Of a DNA stretch of 64,000 nucleotides, positions 1-9,344 are shown in pieces; position 1 is the first letter of the stretch; every line of letters begins with the position of its first letter. Position numbers and translations under genes: made by a program. Below the pieces are notes generated by a model. That model saw only the letters and a program-made list of their open reading frames with translations, was not told the origin of the DNA and searched no databases. This DNA is from JAFMDF01 sp965222705 (lineage in GTDB: Bacteria; Bacteroidota; Bacteroidia; Chitinophagales; Saprospiraceae): the NCBI GenBank assembly GCA_965222705.1, contig CBDCUO010000023.1, positions 124,001 to 188,000 of the forward strand, given 5' to 3'.

Positions 1-2473
1 AATTATCCGTAGCAGTGTACGTTACGGTGGTTGTTCCAATCGAAAAATTGCTGCCATTTGCACCGCCACTTGTTTGGTTTACTGTTACGCCATTTCCGCT
101 GCTGCTATTACATGGTATTTCTAAAATATACTTTTTGTGAACCAGCCCGCTATTCAAATCCCATTTTCCATCCCAGGGATAGAGTACAGTAAAATCATTT
201 TCTCCATTATTATTCAAATTATCAACAAAATTATTATAGCTTAAAGCACTCCCATCCACCCATTTAAAGCTGCCTTCCTGCTCCTCGTCACTCAATCCGA
301 CAAAAACAATATCAAAACCAATGTTTTGTTGAATAAAATCATTTTTTGCCTGATTATCAATGACAGCTAATCTTCCTCCGGCAGTTGCCGCCTCTACTTT
401 GGCATTTACCCAATTATTATTAGTATTAGAAATATAAAATTGGCTATTATCGAAAGTCCCCATGTAGGAATAACCACTTTTGAAAGTGCTAGAACAATCG
501 CCACCGCTACCTCCCCCTAAAGGGCAAGTAGAACTAGCAGTAGGCTCTACCCAACTGACTGTCACGGCATTATCGCCTGCAGGAGCGGAAACCACGATAT
601 CGGAGGGGCAATTTAAAGTAATAGTTGAACTACCAACCGTTTCCTGTGTAATAGTGATTGTAAAACTGCAAGTTTTGGAATTGCCACAATTATCATTCGC
701 CTGATAGCTAATAGTATAAGTTCCTTGTGGCAAAGAACTATTATTTGGCGGGCCGCTAGATTGAAAAAAGCTAGCTCCGCCAGCACAGTTTGAAGAGGCA
801 ACTGGGTCATTCCAGTTTATAATTGTTTCACTTTGCCCCACCGGAATCTGAATATTTTGGTCAGAAGGGCAAGAAAGCGTCAAAGTAGTAGAAGGGTTTC
901 CATTTCCTACCTCTACATGTACTTCATCGGCAATAAAATAAATTTTACCTGAACTGTTCAATAATTTATCATCTCGTGCAGTAAAGCGCAATTTGTAAGT
1001 TCCATTAGAACTAAAACTGGCGTTCGTGTTATAACTATTAGGGTTGGAGAAAGAAACATTGCCTGGTCCGCTAACTTTTGTCCATTCCACAGACAAATTG
1101 GTCAAATTTTGATCATCATAAAGCACAGAGCCACTTAGGCTTACCGAGTTATTTCCGTTAATAGATTGATTATTTCCTGCATCTGCTATATATCCTTTCA
1201 CTTTTGAACCAAAAGTAAAAGGAGGGGTATTAGAACCCGAAAAATAACGCCGCATCACTTCAAAGCGACCATTCCAATATTCATTGGGATGGTCATGTCC
1301 CCCATCTCTAGAAATCATTAACACTTTTTCGCCTGGCAACTGGTTGTAAACCGCAATTACAGTCGCTGGTGGAACAACCAAATCCTCAAAGCCCGTCAAG
1401 GTAAAAGAAGCTCCTTGAAATCGACGGGCCGCAAACATCGCATCGTAGTATTTGGTCGCATTGACCACTGCATCAAACGCAGCAGTATTTCCCTGATTAG
1501 TGGTGGCTACAGTCGACAAATAATAAGGAAAGCCACTCGCCCGATCGTATTTAAAACCAACGTGCTGTCCCATTGTCAAATTAGAGCCTATTATCATACT
1601 GACCCTATTGTCAATCCCTCCCAGTAAATAAGCTAATCCAGCACCCTGGCTAACACCCATTGCACAAACATTCCCATCGAAATCAGGGCGAGTTTCCAAA
1701 TAATCAATAACATGCATGGCGCCAATCAGGGCGTAGCGATAATAGAATTTATTTTTATCTGAATTGTCATCCGGTTCATAAGCATTGGGATCATTTGTAT
1801 TCACAGGTGCATTATGGATACTCATAGAAACGGCTATCATACCCCCTTTTTCTGCACTTTCTACATCTGGTCCTACGATTGAATTGGAAGTGCCAAAAGG
1901 AGGAAGGGTAATAGAAGCAGGAAAAGGACCCGTTCCTTTTGGTATAGAAATATAGCCATAAGTCCTTCTTCCTTCAATATTGGATAAAGAAAAAGTATAG
2001 CTGGTTTGGTAAGCATTTTCGCTAAAATAGGACAACTGTGGATCAATTGGCAAGCTATTTTTTAAACTCTTTTGGGAGTTCCAGAAGGCATCAAAGTCTC
2101 CCGGTTCTTCTTCCAATGGGCTAATTTCTAAAGGAGAAAAAGCAGCAGCAGCAGCCCCAATGATCCCATTTAAATTTACCCGGCAAAGCACAATACCCGG
2201 TTCACTTTGACTATATGGGATCGAAAAGGTTTGATTAGCCTGCAAATTAATTGTTCCCGATTCTATAGCAGGAATAATATCATCATAAATGATCTCGTAG
2301 GTAGCCGTACCAGTAAAAGTAGCTTTTATTTGAAAAAAAGCAGTTTGGCCAGGGCTGTAAATTGCATCTGCTCTATTAACAGAAACTTCTAGCTGAGAAA
2401 AAAGGGAAGAAACATTGGATAGCAGCATTAGGAATAGCAATGCCCAATACAATCGAAAACGTGGTTTGTTCAT
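1..2473 (-). CDS. Acetyl xylan esterase (AXE1/CE7-like) with HYR and C-type lectin domains, 3' end cut by window
   Basis: This reading frame starts at ATG 2473 and is open to the window edge, so at least 824 residues are seen and the C-terminus is missing. Residues 1-25 look like a signal peptide. An alpha/beta-hydrolase domain of the AXE1/cephalosporin-C deacetylase type spans about 125-415. The nucleophile motif GVSQGAG has Ser275, the Asp364 motif is FEDLVVPP and the His393 motif is GGHDHP, so the triad is intact. Ig-like/HYR domains follow (about 415-660), then a C-type lectin-like domain (about 664-782), then another HYR domain. By family knowledge the enzyme removes acetyl groups from xylan or xylo-oligosaccharides; the lectin domain may bind glycan (inference). 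A T9SS C-terminal domain would be expected beyond the edge but is not visible. The adjacent PUL fits a role in hemicellulose breakdown. Confidence 0.82.
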   Translation of the reverse strand, partial: MNKPRFRLYWALLFLMLLSNVSSLFSQLEVSVNRADAIYSPGQTAFFQIKATFTGTATYEIIYDDIIPAIESGTINLQANQTFSIPYSQSEPGIVLCRVNLNGIIGAAAAAFSPLEISPLEEEPGDFDAFWNSQKSLKNSLPIDPQLSYFSENAYQTSYTFSLSNIEGRRTYGYISIPKGTGPFPASITLPPFGTSNSIVGPDVESAEKGGMIAVSMSIHNAPVNTNDPNAYEPDDNSDKNKFYYRYALIGAMHVIDYLETRPDFDGNVCAMGVSQGAGLAYLLGGIDNRVSMIIGSNLTMGQHVGFKYDRASGFPYYLSTVATTNQGNTAAFDAVVNATKYYDAMFAARRFQGASFTLTGFEDLVVPPATVIAVYNQLPGEKVLMISRDGGHDHPNEYWNGRFEVMRRYFSGSNTPPFTFGSKVKGYIADAGNNQSINGNNSVSLSGSVLYDDQNLTNLSVEWTKVSGPGNVSFSNPNSYNTNASFSSNGTYKLRFTARDDKLLNSSGKIYFIADEVHVEVGNGNPSTTLTLSCPSDQNIQIPVGQSETIINWNDPVASSNCAGGASFFQSSGPPNNSSLPQGTYTISYQANDNCGNSKTCSFTITITQETVGSSTITLNCPSDIVVSAPAGDNAVTVSWVEPTASSTCPLGGGSGGDCSSTFKSGYSYMGTFDNSQFYISNTNNNWVNAKVEAATAGGRLAVIDNQAKNDFIQQNIGFDIVFVGLSDEEQEGSFKWVDGSALSYNNFVDNLNNNGENDFTVLYPWDGKWDLNSGLVHKKYILEIPCNSSSGNGVTVNQTSGGANGSNFSIGTTTVTYTATDN

Positions 2474-2901
2474 TTTAATTTATCTGTTTTTATCTCCAAT
2501 AAAATAGGGGGGGAATAGGAGCTAATTTAAATTAAAGGGGGAGGAAGGGTTATGGGAAGAGAAAATTTAAACTTGCATCGCAGTTGCAAATTACTATTTT
2601 TTATTTATTGGTCAAAATATTGTTCTCTATTTCCTAAAAAAGATTGACTGCTGTACAAGGCATTTTCAAAAATTACTTTCCCAACGCACTTCTTTTTTAC
2701 CCTCCAATCTCTTTTCTAAAAAGATAACCTAATACTCTGTTCTTTCTGCTACAATGCTACAAATATTTCTTTCTGTATAAAAATTTAGTGTGATGAACCC
2801 GCCTTATTTTGATGTAAAAGGCTGAATGACTGCTTTCAGGAAGGTGTAGGACTGGCAATATTATTGTTTGTTTATAAAAAAGGTAAAATCTATTTTTATT
2901 T
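2474..2901. other. Intergenic region between divergent genes
   Basis: These 428 bases separate the leftward esterase from the rightward TPR gene and should hold both promoters. The sequence is AT-rich. I see no open frame with coding character and no clean TTTG-N19/20-TAnnTTTG promoter; TATTGTTTG near 2861 is one base too long in the spacer of the -7 element. Confidence 0.4.
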
Positions 2902-4845
2902 ATGGCAACAAAAGTCAGCAGTAACAAGAAGAGAAAAAAACAAGGCAAACCTACTGTCAAAAAACAAAGCCGCTTGAGTCGGGCAAGTGCCCTGCCCATT
3001 TTAATTCCCTTACTGATTACAATTATCGCTTTTATCCCCTCCTTGTTCAATGACTTCGTCACTTGGGACGATGATGTAAACATTCTAAAAAACCCCAATT
3101 TGCAAGTATTCGACTGGCGAAGTATCAAAGGTATCTTTACCGATACAGTCATTGGCAATTATAACCCCCTTTCTATTTTAAGCCTAGCTATTGAAAAAGC
3201 AATTTTTGGTTTAAATGCTACTGCTATTCATGTCAATAATTTGATTTTGCACTTGATTTGTGTGTTTTTCACCTACAAAATCGCTCTAAAGTTGAATTTA
3301 TCACCTGTTGCAGCTGGATTGGTTGCCTTGTTTTTTGGTATCCATCCAATGCGGGTGGAGTCAGTGGCTTGGGTCACAGAACGAAAAGATGTGTTATTTG
3401 GGGCCTTTTATTTTGCTGCCATTTATGCTTATTTGGTCTATATTCAATCTGGCAAAAAACAGAAAGGTTTGCTCGTCTTTATATTGGGTCTATTCCTTTT
3501 AGCCTTATTATCAAAGATACAAGCAGTCGCTTTTCCATTGTCTTTATTGGCGATTGATTATTTTATAAAAAGGCCACTAAAATGGAATCTAATAGGGGAA
3601 AAAATTCCCTATTTCTTGCTGTCTTTGATAGTTGGGCTTTTAGGCATTTTCTTTTTATCCAAGGAAGGTTCGCTCGACCAGGCGACGGACTATAGCTTGA
3701 TAGAGCGACTTTTTATTGGGGGCTTTACTTATATTATTTATTTGGTAAAATTTATTTTCCCCTATGAAATGTCCCCACTCTATCCCTACCCTTCTATGAT
3801 TGGCTGGCATTTTTATGCCGTATCGGCCTTACTGATTCCAGTTTTTACAGGTCTGTATCTTGCGTTTAAAAAAGCCTATCGGGCGGTTGTTTTTGGCTTC
3901 GCTTTTTTTACTTTCAATGTAATATTTATGTTGCAAATACTGGGTGCAGGGCAAGCCTTTTTAGCAGATCGCTTCACTTATATACCTTATTTTGGGCTAT
4001 TTTTTATCGTAGGTTATTATTTTCAAAATTTATTAAAAGAAAAACCTGCCTGGAAAAAAGCCTTGGTAACAGGTTTGAGTATTTATTTGTTGGCTTTTGC
4101 CCTAATGACTTGGCAGCAAAATAAAATCTGGAAAAATGGCGGTACATTATGGTCTCATGTTTTAAAATATTATAAGAACATTGACACTCCCTGGTCTAAT
4201 CGGGCACAATTTCACAGAGACCAAGGGAACATTGACCAAGCACTGGCAGATTATACCCAGGCCATTGCTCTAAAACCCGACAAAGGCGGCACTTATAATA
4301 GTCGGGGGAAAACCTATTTCGATTTGGGTATCAAAAACAATGACCGATCTATGGTACAAAAAGCCCTGGCAGATTACACAAAAGGCATAGAAGTAGAGTC
4401 TAAACTTGGAGAGCTTTATACCAATCGAGGAGCCGCCTATGCTTTTATGGGACAAAACCAGCAAGCACTTGCTGATTTTAATAAAGGCATTGAACTGGAG
4501 CCAGATAAAAAGGGCGGCTACTCCAATCGATCGCTTTTATATATGCAAAATGGCAATTACGAATTGGCCATTCAAGACCATTCTGCCTATTTAGCCATTG
4601 ATCCTTATGATGATGAAGTCTGGTATGAAAGAGGTTTGGCTAAAAGCCGCCTAAATCGACATCAAGGAGCCATCCAGGACTATAATCGAGCCTTAGAATT
4701 AAATCCAAGTCACGGAATGTTTTTGATGCAGCGATCACAGGCTTATAAAAATATCGGCAACCGAACGCAAGCTATCACCGATCTCCAGCAAGCACAGCAA
4801 TTGGGTACGCAAATACCAGAAAACTACTGGAATGGGCTAAGATAA
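2902..4845 (+). CDS. TMTC-like polytopic membrane protein with C-terminal TPR repeats
   Basis: The protein has 647 residues. After a basic N-terminus (about 1-28) there are about ten hydrophobic segments up to residue 410, followed by TPR-type repeats from about 430 to 640 (repeated DQALADYTQAI-like helices). The luminal-loop motif WDDDVNI (about 55) and the block HPMRVESVAWVTERKDVL resemble the conserved parts of TMTC proteins, which belong to the GT-C/PMT-type glycosyltransferases and use dolichyl-phosphate mannose in animals. By analogy this may be a lipid-phosphate-sugar-dependent protein glycosyltransferase of the inner membrane with a TPR substrate-binding part. Activity is inferred. 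It overlaps hisD tail-to-tail by 9 bp. Confidence 0.7.
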   Translation: MATKVSSNKKRKKQGKPTVKKQSRLSRASALPILIPLLITIIAFIPSLFNDFVTWDDDVNILKNPNLQVFDWRSIKGIFTDTVIGNYNPLSILSLAIEKAIFGLNATAIHVNNLILHLICVFFTYKIALKLNLSPVAAGLVALFFGIHPMRVESVAWVTERKDVLFGAFYFAAIYAYLVYIQSGKKQKGLLVFILGLFLLALLSKIQAVAFPLSLLAIDYFIKRPLKWNLIGEKIPYFLLSLIVGLLGIFFLSKEGSLDQATDYSLIERLFIGGFTYIIYLVKFIFPYEMSPLYPYPSMIGWHFYAVSALLIPVFTGLYLAFKKAYRAVVFGFAFFTFNVIFMLQILGAGQAFLADRFTYIPYFGLFFIVGYYFQNLLKEKPAWKKALVTGLSIYLLAFALMTWQQNKIWKNGGTLWSHVLKYYKNIDTPWSNRAQFHRDQGNIDQALADYTQAIALKPDKGGTYNSRGKTYFDLGIKNNDRSMVQKALADYTKGIEVESKLGELYTNRGAAYAFMGQNQQALADFNKGIELEPDKKGGYSNRSLLYMQNGNYELAIQDHSAYLAIDPYDDEVWYERGLAKSRLNRHQGAIQDYNRALELNPSHGMFLMQRSQAYKNIGNRTQAITDLQQAQQLGTQIPENYWNGLR

Positions 4846-6123
4846 GGGCTTGTTCAGGCGAATACTAACTGCTCTGCGGTGTGCTACCAATTTCTCTGCT
4901 TCTGCCATGCGTTCTACAATCGGGCCAATCCGCTTCAATCCCTCTTTAGTCAATTTTTGAAAAGTTATTTTTTTGCAAAAAGAATCCAAAGAAACCCCGC
5001 TATATGCTTTTGCAAAACCATTGGTCGGTAAAGTATGGTTGGTTCCCGAAGCATAATCACCCACTGATTCGGGGCTATAATGACCGATAAAAACCGAACC
5101 TGCATTTACAACGCCTTCCGCCAACCCAGTTGCCGCTTCCAGCGACAAAATCAAATGTTCTGGCGCATACTCATTAATAATCTCCAATACTTCAAAGACA
5201 TCATCTGTTACAATGGCACAACTATTTTCCAAGGCTTCGGCAGCTAGTTCTTTTCGAGGCAACTGCGCCAATTGCTTCGTTAGTTCTCTTTGCACTTTAT
5301 TGACAATCAGTTTGTTAGAAGCAACTAAAACTACTTGACTGTCAGCCCCATGCTCCGCTTGTGACAATAAATCTGCTGCTATAAAAGCTGGATTGGCAGT
5401 CGCATCTGCCACAACCATCACCTCTGAAGGCCCCGCAGGCATATCAATAGCAATGCCTTCTCTCTGCACCAATTGTTTAGCAGCGGTTACGTATTGATTG
5501 CCTGGGCCAAATAGCTTATGCACTTTAGGTACATTTTCCGTTCCATAAGCCATTGCACCAATAGCTTGCACACCGCCAATTTTAAAAATTTTCGTCACGC
5601 CTACTAAATGGGCAGTAAACAAAATGGCGGGGTTGACCTTGCCGTCTTTCCCTGGCGGTGTACATAAAATAATTTCTTGACAACGGGCAATTTTTGCCGG
5701 AACGCCCAGCATTAAAATGGTTGAAAACAAAGGTGCTGTACCTCCGGGAATATACAAACCTACCTTCTGAATACCCACGCTTTTTCTCCAGCACCGCACT
5801 CCGGGCATTGTTTCTATTTCTTGAATGGGTTCTTTTTGAGCTAAATGAAAAGCCTCAATATTTTTTTTTGCCTGCCTAATCGCTATTTGTAAATCCCTTG
5901 GTATAATTCTAATCGCCGCTTGAATTTCTGCCTCACTAACTTTCGGACTCGCTAATTCAACTTTATCAAATTCAATCGTATATCGTTTAACTGCCAAATG
6001 ACCAAAAGTTTGAACATCCTTAAGAATGCCAGCGACCTTTTCTTTGAGTGAAGCACTTTCGAAAACAGGACGTTTAAGAATTGTCCCCCATTCAGCCTTA
6101 TCCGGTTTAATGTATATTTTCAT
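4837..6123 (-). CDS. hisD: Histidinol dehydrogenase
   Basis: The 428-residue length is typical for HisD, which oxidises L-histidinol to L-histidine in two NAD-dependent steps with bound zinc, the last reactions of histidine synthesis, in the cytosol. The signature GPSEVMVVAD (231-240) is present. The catalytic pair Glu322/His323 sits in EYAPEHL, and the expected zinc ligands are Gln255, His258 (SQAEHG), Asp356 and His415. No other his gene is next to it; it lies downstream of the PUL on the same strand, 142 bp after GH26-like gene 1, and converges with the TPR gene. Start ATG at 6123 fits the family N-terminus. Confidence 0.97.
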   Translation of the reverse strand: MKIYIKPDKAEWGTILKRPVFESASLKEKVAGILKDVQTFGHLAVKRYTIEFDKVELASPKVSEAEIQAAIRIIPRDLQIAIRQAKKNIEAFHLAQKEPIQEIETMPGVRCWRKSVGIQKVGLYIPGGTAPLFSTILMLGVPAKIARCQEIILCTPPGKDGKVNPAILFTAHLVGVTKIFKIGGVQAIGAMAYGTENVPKVHKLFGPGNQYVTAAKQLVQREGIAIDMPAGPSEVMVVADATANPAFIAADLLSQAEHGADSQVVLVASNKLIVNKVQRELTKQLAQLPRKELAAEALENSCAIVTDDVFEVLEIINEYAPEHLILSLEAATGLAEGVVNAGSVFIGHYSPESVGDYASGTNHTLPTNGFAKAYSGVSLDSFCKKITFQKLTKEGLKRIGPIVERMAEAEKLVAHRRAVSIRLNKPLS

Positions 6124-6265
6124 AAGCTATGTTCAATATTCCAAGGGGGTTATAAAAAAGAAGAACAAAAGGGAACAAAGATAGCTGAAAATATTATCAA
6201 GTTTTACGCATTATAAATTGCGCCCCTTTTCAAAGGATTCCGTCACAATAATTTTATTACTTGAT

Positions 6266-7396
6266 CTAATTTTCCAACCACAACTCCTCAAATAACCCTT
6301 CCGAAGCATGCAAATATCGCTCTGTGTAAACTTTTTCTTTCCATTTTTTTGCAATGTCCGGATTGAGGTGTAGGCGAGCATCTACTCGCTTAAACGTTGG
6401 ATTGTTAAACCACATCCGATTGGCTTTCCAATGGCAATTGATATAGCTGACCGCTTTCACGACATCTGGGTTTTCCTCAATCGTTTTAAAAAATGGGACA
6501 AACCATTTTTCCCATGCCTCTTTTGCCTGTTCTGGATTAGATAAAATCGTTGCTTCGGTCATGCCCGTCGTTTTTACCGAATCGGTTGAAATAGTCGGCG
6601 TAGCTTCAGCAATAAAAACGGGTTTATGATGTTTTCGGGCAAATTCAATCATATTCGTTTCGTCCCAACGGGAAAAGAAAGAGTAGCCACACCAATCTAC
6701 ATAGTCATCCCCAGGATACCAACTTTCTAAATAATCCATAGGTTCTTCCCAGCCGTGCGATTGCCAGACATAGGCAATGTTATTAATCCCTGCTTGGTCA
6801 TACATATCCTTGATTCTTCTATAAGCAGCAATATAATTTTCCCGGTTGTAGTGATTCCATGCCCCGCCAAATTCATAGCCAATGCGTAGGAAAACAGGGC
6901 GGTTGCCCAAGCTTTTTATCCAATTGCCTAAGACCATTACAATACTATCATGCTCGCCAGCAGCAATTTTTCCTTCGTGATTCACCATTTCAAATCCAAT
7001 GGCCAATGCCATGTTCTTAAAATCTTCATCGACCACTTGGAGAGATAGATTGCTGGGGCTATCCCCCCAATCATCAGCAGTAAAAATGCCAGCAGGGGTA
7101 TTGGTATAGGTAAAGCCAAATTCTTCATCGCCGGGCCGGATTTTGGTGTACATGGTGAAGCCACCTGGTGTTTTGAAATAGTCTAGATAGCCGTCGTTAT
7201 ATGTTTCTAGTCCACCAATAGCCGTCAGTTCCTGTCCGACAAATAGAAGACATTTGCCATCTTCGGGTTCAAACTTAGCGCGTTGCTTTTGGGCTGTCGT
7301 TGATACTTTTTCCTCTTCCTTCTTGTTTTTGTTTTCTACTTTTGATTGACAAGCTAATAATATCAACACTAATAATAAATAAAATATATGTTTCAT
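6266..7396 (-). CDS. GH26-like glycoside hydrolase lipoprotein (paralogue 1)
   Basis: The 376-residue protein begins with a lipoprotein signal (lipobox LLAC, Cys16), so it should be membrane anchored, probably at the cell surface or in the periplasm. The (beta/alpha)8 features fit clan GH-A, family GH26: LRIGYEFGGAWN carries the likely acid/base Glu175, and KPVFIAEAT the likely nucleophile Glu264; WYPGDDYVDWCGYSFF lies between them. Canonical GH26 mannanases have His before the acid/base Glu, whereas here it is Tyr, so the substrate is uncertain (endo-beta-1,3-xylanase and mannanase are both known in GH26). It is one of three relatives in this PUL, at 13286 and 20387. Its 5' side carries a nested hairpin element (7416-7544). 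Confidence 0.75.
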   Translation of the reverse strand: MKHIFYLLLVLILLACQSKVENKNKKEEEKVSTTAQKQRAKFEPEDGKCLLFVGQELTAIGGLETYNDGYLDYFKTPGGFTMYTKIRPGDEEFGFTYTNTPAGIFTADDWGDSPSNLSLQVVDEDFKNMALAIGFEMVNHEGKIAAGEHDSIVMVLGNWIKSLGNRPVFLRIGYEFGGAWNHYNRENYIAAYRRIKDMYDQAGINNIAYVWQSHGWEEPMDYLESWYPGDDYVDWCGYSFFSRWDETNMIEFARKHHKPVFIAEATPTISTDSVKTTGMTEATILSNPEQAKEAWEKWFVPFFKTIEENPDVVKAVSYINCHWKANRMWFNNPTFKRVDARLHLNPDIAKKWKEKVYTERYLHASEGLFEELWLEN

Positions 7397-7415
7397 TTTA
7401 AAAATTTGAACTGTT

Positions 7416-7544
7416 CGAGTAAAGTATGGTCGTTAATAAAAGGTCTAAAATCACGGGATAAGGGGAAATTGCCCCGTGATAGCGCACTTTTTTACACCGT
7501 AACTTCCCGTTACGGTGTGATTTTAACTCATCAGACTTTACTCG
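7416..7544. repeat. Nested triple-hairpin intergenic element
   Basis: An outer perfect 10-bp stem, CGAGTAAAGT (7416-7425) with ACTTTACTCG (7535-7544), encloses two separate hairpins. The first is ATCACGGG (7450-7457) with CCCGTGAT (7473-7480). The second is the perfect 10-bp stem ACACCGTAAC (7494-7503) with GTTACGGTGT (7509-7518) and loop TTCCC. The element sits between the GH43 gene and GH26-like gene 1, in the 5' leader of the latter. It may be a small mobile repeat, an mRNA stability element or a regulatory leader. Confidence 0.7.
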
Positions 7545-7652
7545 TACACTACTTAAAAATTTTATAAAATAATAATAATAATTGTGTAGCTGAGTGATTG
7601 TCATAGCTGTTTGGCTATTAGTAAAAGGCGTATAATACTATCAATTTTATAA

Positions 7653-9254
7653 TCACTCCATCTCATAATACTCAAACCAATCAAAATCTGCATACAATTG
7701 TTGCCCCGTCAAATCTTGGCAACATATCCCTACAAAAGCTCCGGTAAATGCAGGACGATAGCGGCTACTACCCGCTCTTACATAATCGTCCGACAAAATG
7801 CTACTGTCTAAAACACCACCGATTTTTTGCCAGTCATTGGCTTTTAGTGCATAGTAAAACTGCAAATTAGCTCGATGAAATTGAAGTTTTAAATAAATCC
7901 GCTGTTGACCATTGACCTCAATGGGCTGTTCTAAAATATCCTGCATTTCAAAATTATCACAATAGATGATTTGCAAAAATTTGGATTGCTCACCTTCATG
8001 TCCCATGATGTGCAAATACACCCAATGTCCGGTATTATAATAAGCCACCAAACCTGCCAATTGCTGGAAGGTGGTTGGGACAAATTCTATACAAGTAGCA
8101 GCTTCGATATGAAAATGCTGCACTCGTCTGGCAATTAGGCTTTGGCGATGGAGAGAACTCAAGGATTCTCTACCGTATAATCGCAAATAATTAGGTCGAG
8201 CCGTCAAAGAAAGCCACTTTTCCTCCATTGGCACTCTTAAAGATTGAAAATGAATGCTCAATCCGTCTTTGCCGAAGGTGTTTCTTTCTAAAGGGGGAAG
8301 TTCTTCATAAGAATCTTCCTCATTAGGTATCCAAAGCGGCACTTTTAACCTAGGTATTTCCACTCCTTCTTTCAAATACAACCAACCATCTTCCCGCCAC
8401 TCCGCCTGTTCCATCGCCGTTTCTCGCCCCAATATGCATCGCCCTTGTTCCGATAGTGGTCTGCCAACCAAAAAAACAATATACCAATCGCCTTCCGGTG
8501 TTTCTATCAAATCTGCATGACCGCATTTTTGTAAGGGAGCTTTGGGGGTATGTCGGGTAGAAATAATGGGATTTTGAGGGTGCAATTCATAAGGACCGGT
8601 TATGGATTTAGACCGAGCCAAACTAACTGCATGCCCATATTCCGTTCCTCCTTCGGCGGTGATTAAATAATAATAACCGTTTCTTTTGTAAAGGTGGGGG
8701 GCTTCAGTAATCCCCAATTCAGAGCCTTTAAAAATATTATAGCGTTGTCCCACCAATTGTTGCTGGTTGACATCGTATTCCTGCATAAATGTCCCACCAA
8801 AAAATAGCCCCTTTCGATGGTCGTTCAGCATGCTCAAATACCATTTTCGACCATCTTCATCGTGAAATAAAGACCCATCAAAACCACTCGAACTCAAAAA
8901 AATCGGTTCGGACCAATCGCCTAAAATATCCTTGGTTGTTACCAAATAATTGGGGGTATCTTTCCAAACTCCATCAAAAGAACGCACATTGGAATAGACC
9001 AAATAAAAAGTCCCTTTGTCATAACTCAAACAAGGGGCCCAAACCCCACAAGAATCGGGATTGCCTCGCAAATCCAATTGCGACAACCGATTCAATGGAC
9101 GAGCGACTAATTCCCAGTTAATCAGGTCTTTAGAGTGATGAATCTGCACGCCGGGAAACCATTCAAAGGTCGAAGTAGCGATGTAATAGTCCTCCCCTAT
9201 CCGAATGATAGATGGGTCGGGATTAAAGCCTCGAAGTATTGGGTTTTTAATCAC
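7653..9254 (-). CDS. GH43 family glycoside hydrolase, beta-xylosidase-like
   Basis: The 533-residue protein has no signal peptide and is probably cytosolic. The N-terminal five-bladed beta-propeller carries the GH43 triad: base Asp13 in GFNPDPS, pKa-modulating Asp126 in GFDGSLF and acid Glu184 in GITEAPHLY. The C-terminal part (about 330-530) is a beta-sandwich of the kind found in GH43 subfamily 11/12 beta-xylosidases. The family hydrolyses terminal beta-1,4-xylose or alpha-L-arabinofuranose from oligosaccharides. It lies 90 bp downstream of the sugar symporter gene, consistent with hydrolysis of imported xylo-oligosaccharides. The exact linkage cannot be told from sequence alone. Confidence 0.88.
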   Translation of the reverse strand: MIKNPILRGFNPDPSIIRIGEDYYIATSTFEWFPGVQIHHSKDLINWELVARPLNRLSQLDLRGNPDSCGVWAPCLSYDKGTFYLVYSNVRSFDGVWKDTPNYLVTTKDILGDWSEPIFLSSSGFDGSLFHDEDGRKWYLSMLNDHRKGLFFGGTFMQEYDVNQQQLVGQRYNIFKGSELGITEAPHLYKRNGYYYLITAEGGTEYGHAVSLARSKSITGPYELHPQNPIISTRHTPKAPLQKCGHADLIETPEGDWYIVFLVGRPLSEQGRCILGRETAMEQAEWREDGWLYLKEGVEIPRLKVPLWIPNEEDSYEELPPLERNTFGKDGLSIHFQSLRVPMEEKWLSLTARPNYLRLYGRESLSSLHRQSLIARRVQHFHIEAATCIEFVPTTFQQLAGLVAYYNTGHWVYLHIMGHEGEQSKFLQIIYCDNFEMQDILEQPIEVNGQQRIYLKLQFHRANLQFYYALKANDWQKIGGVLDSSILSDDYVRAGSSRYRPAFTGAFVGICCQDLTGQQLYADFDWFEYYEME

Positions 9255-9273
9255 TGATTTTATGCCTCGTAAT

Positions 9274-9334
9274 CGTCAAATTTATTTGACGGATTCACAA
9301 ATTAGCAGCCTATCAAATAAATTTGACGGCTAAT
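9274..9334. repeat. Paired inverted-repeat hairpins between MFS and GH43 genes
   Basis: Near-palindrome CGTCAAATTTATTTGACG occupies 9274-9291. An inverted second version, CAAATAAATTTGACGGC, lies at 9314-9330 inside ATTAGC...GGCTAAT (9301-9334). The two halves can pair with themselves or with each other. The site lies in the 90-bp gap between the symporter stop and the GH43 start, so it may modulate expression within the operon. Confidence 0.55.
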
Positions 9335-9344
9335 CTTCTATAAT

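Noticed and set aside
1..520. Diversity-generating retroelement target in the C-type lectin region
   Set aside because: A C-type lectin fold suggested it, but no reverse transcriptase or template repeat is visible in the window.
7398..7604. Small leftward frame across the triple-hairpin region
   Set aside because: The frame is a by-product of the inverted repeats; composition is not protein-like.
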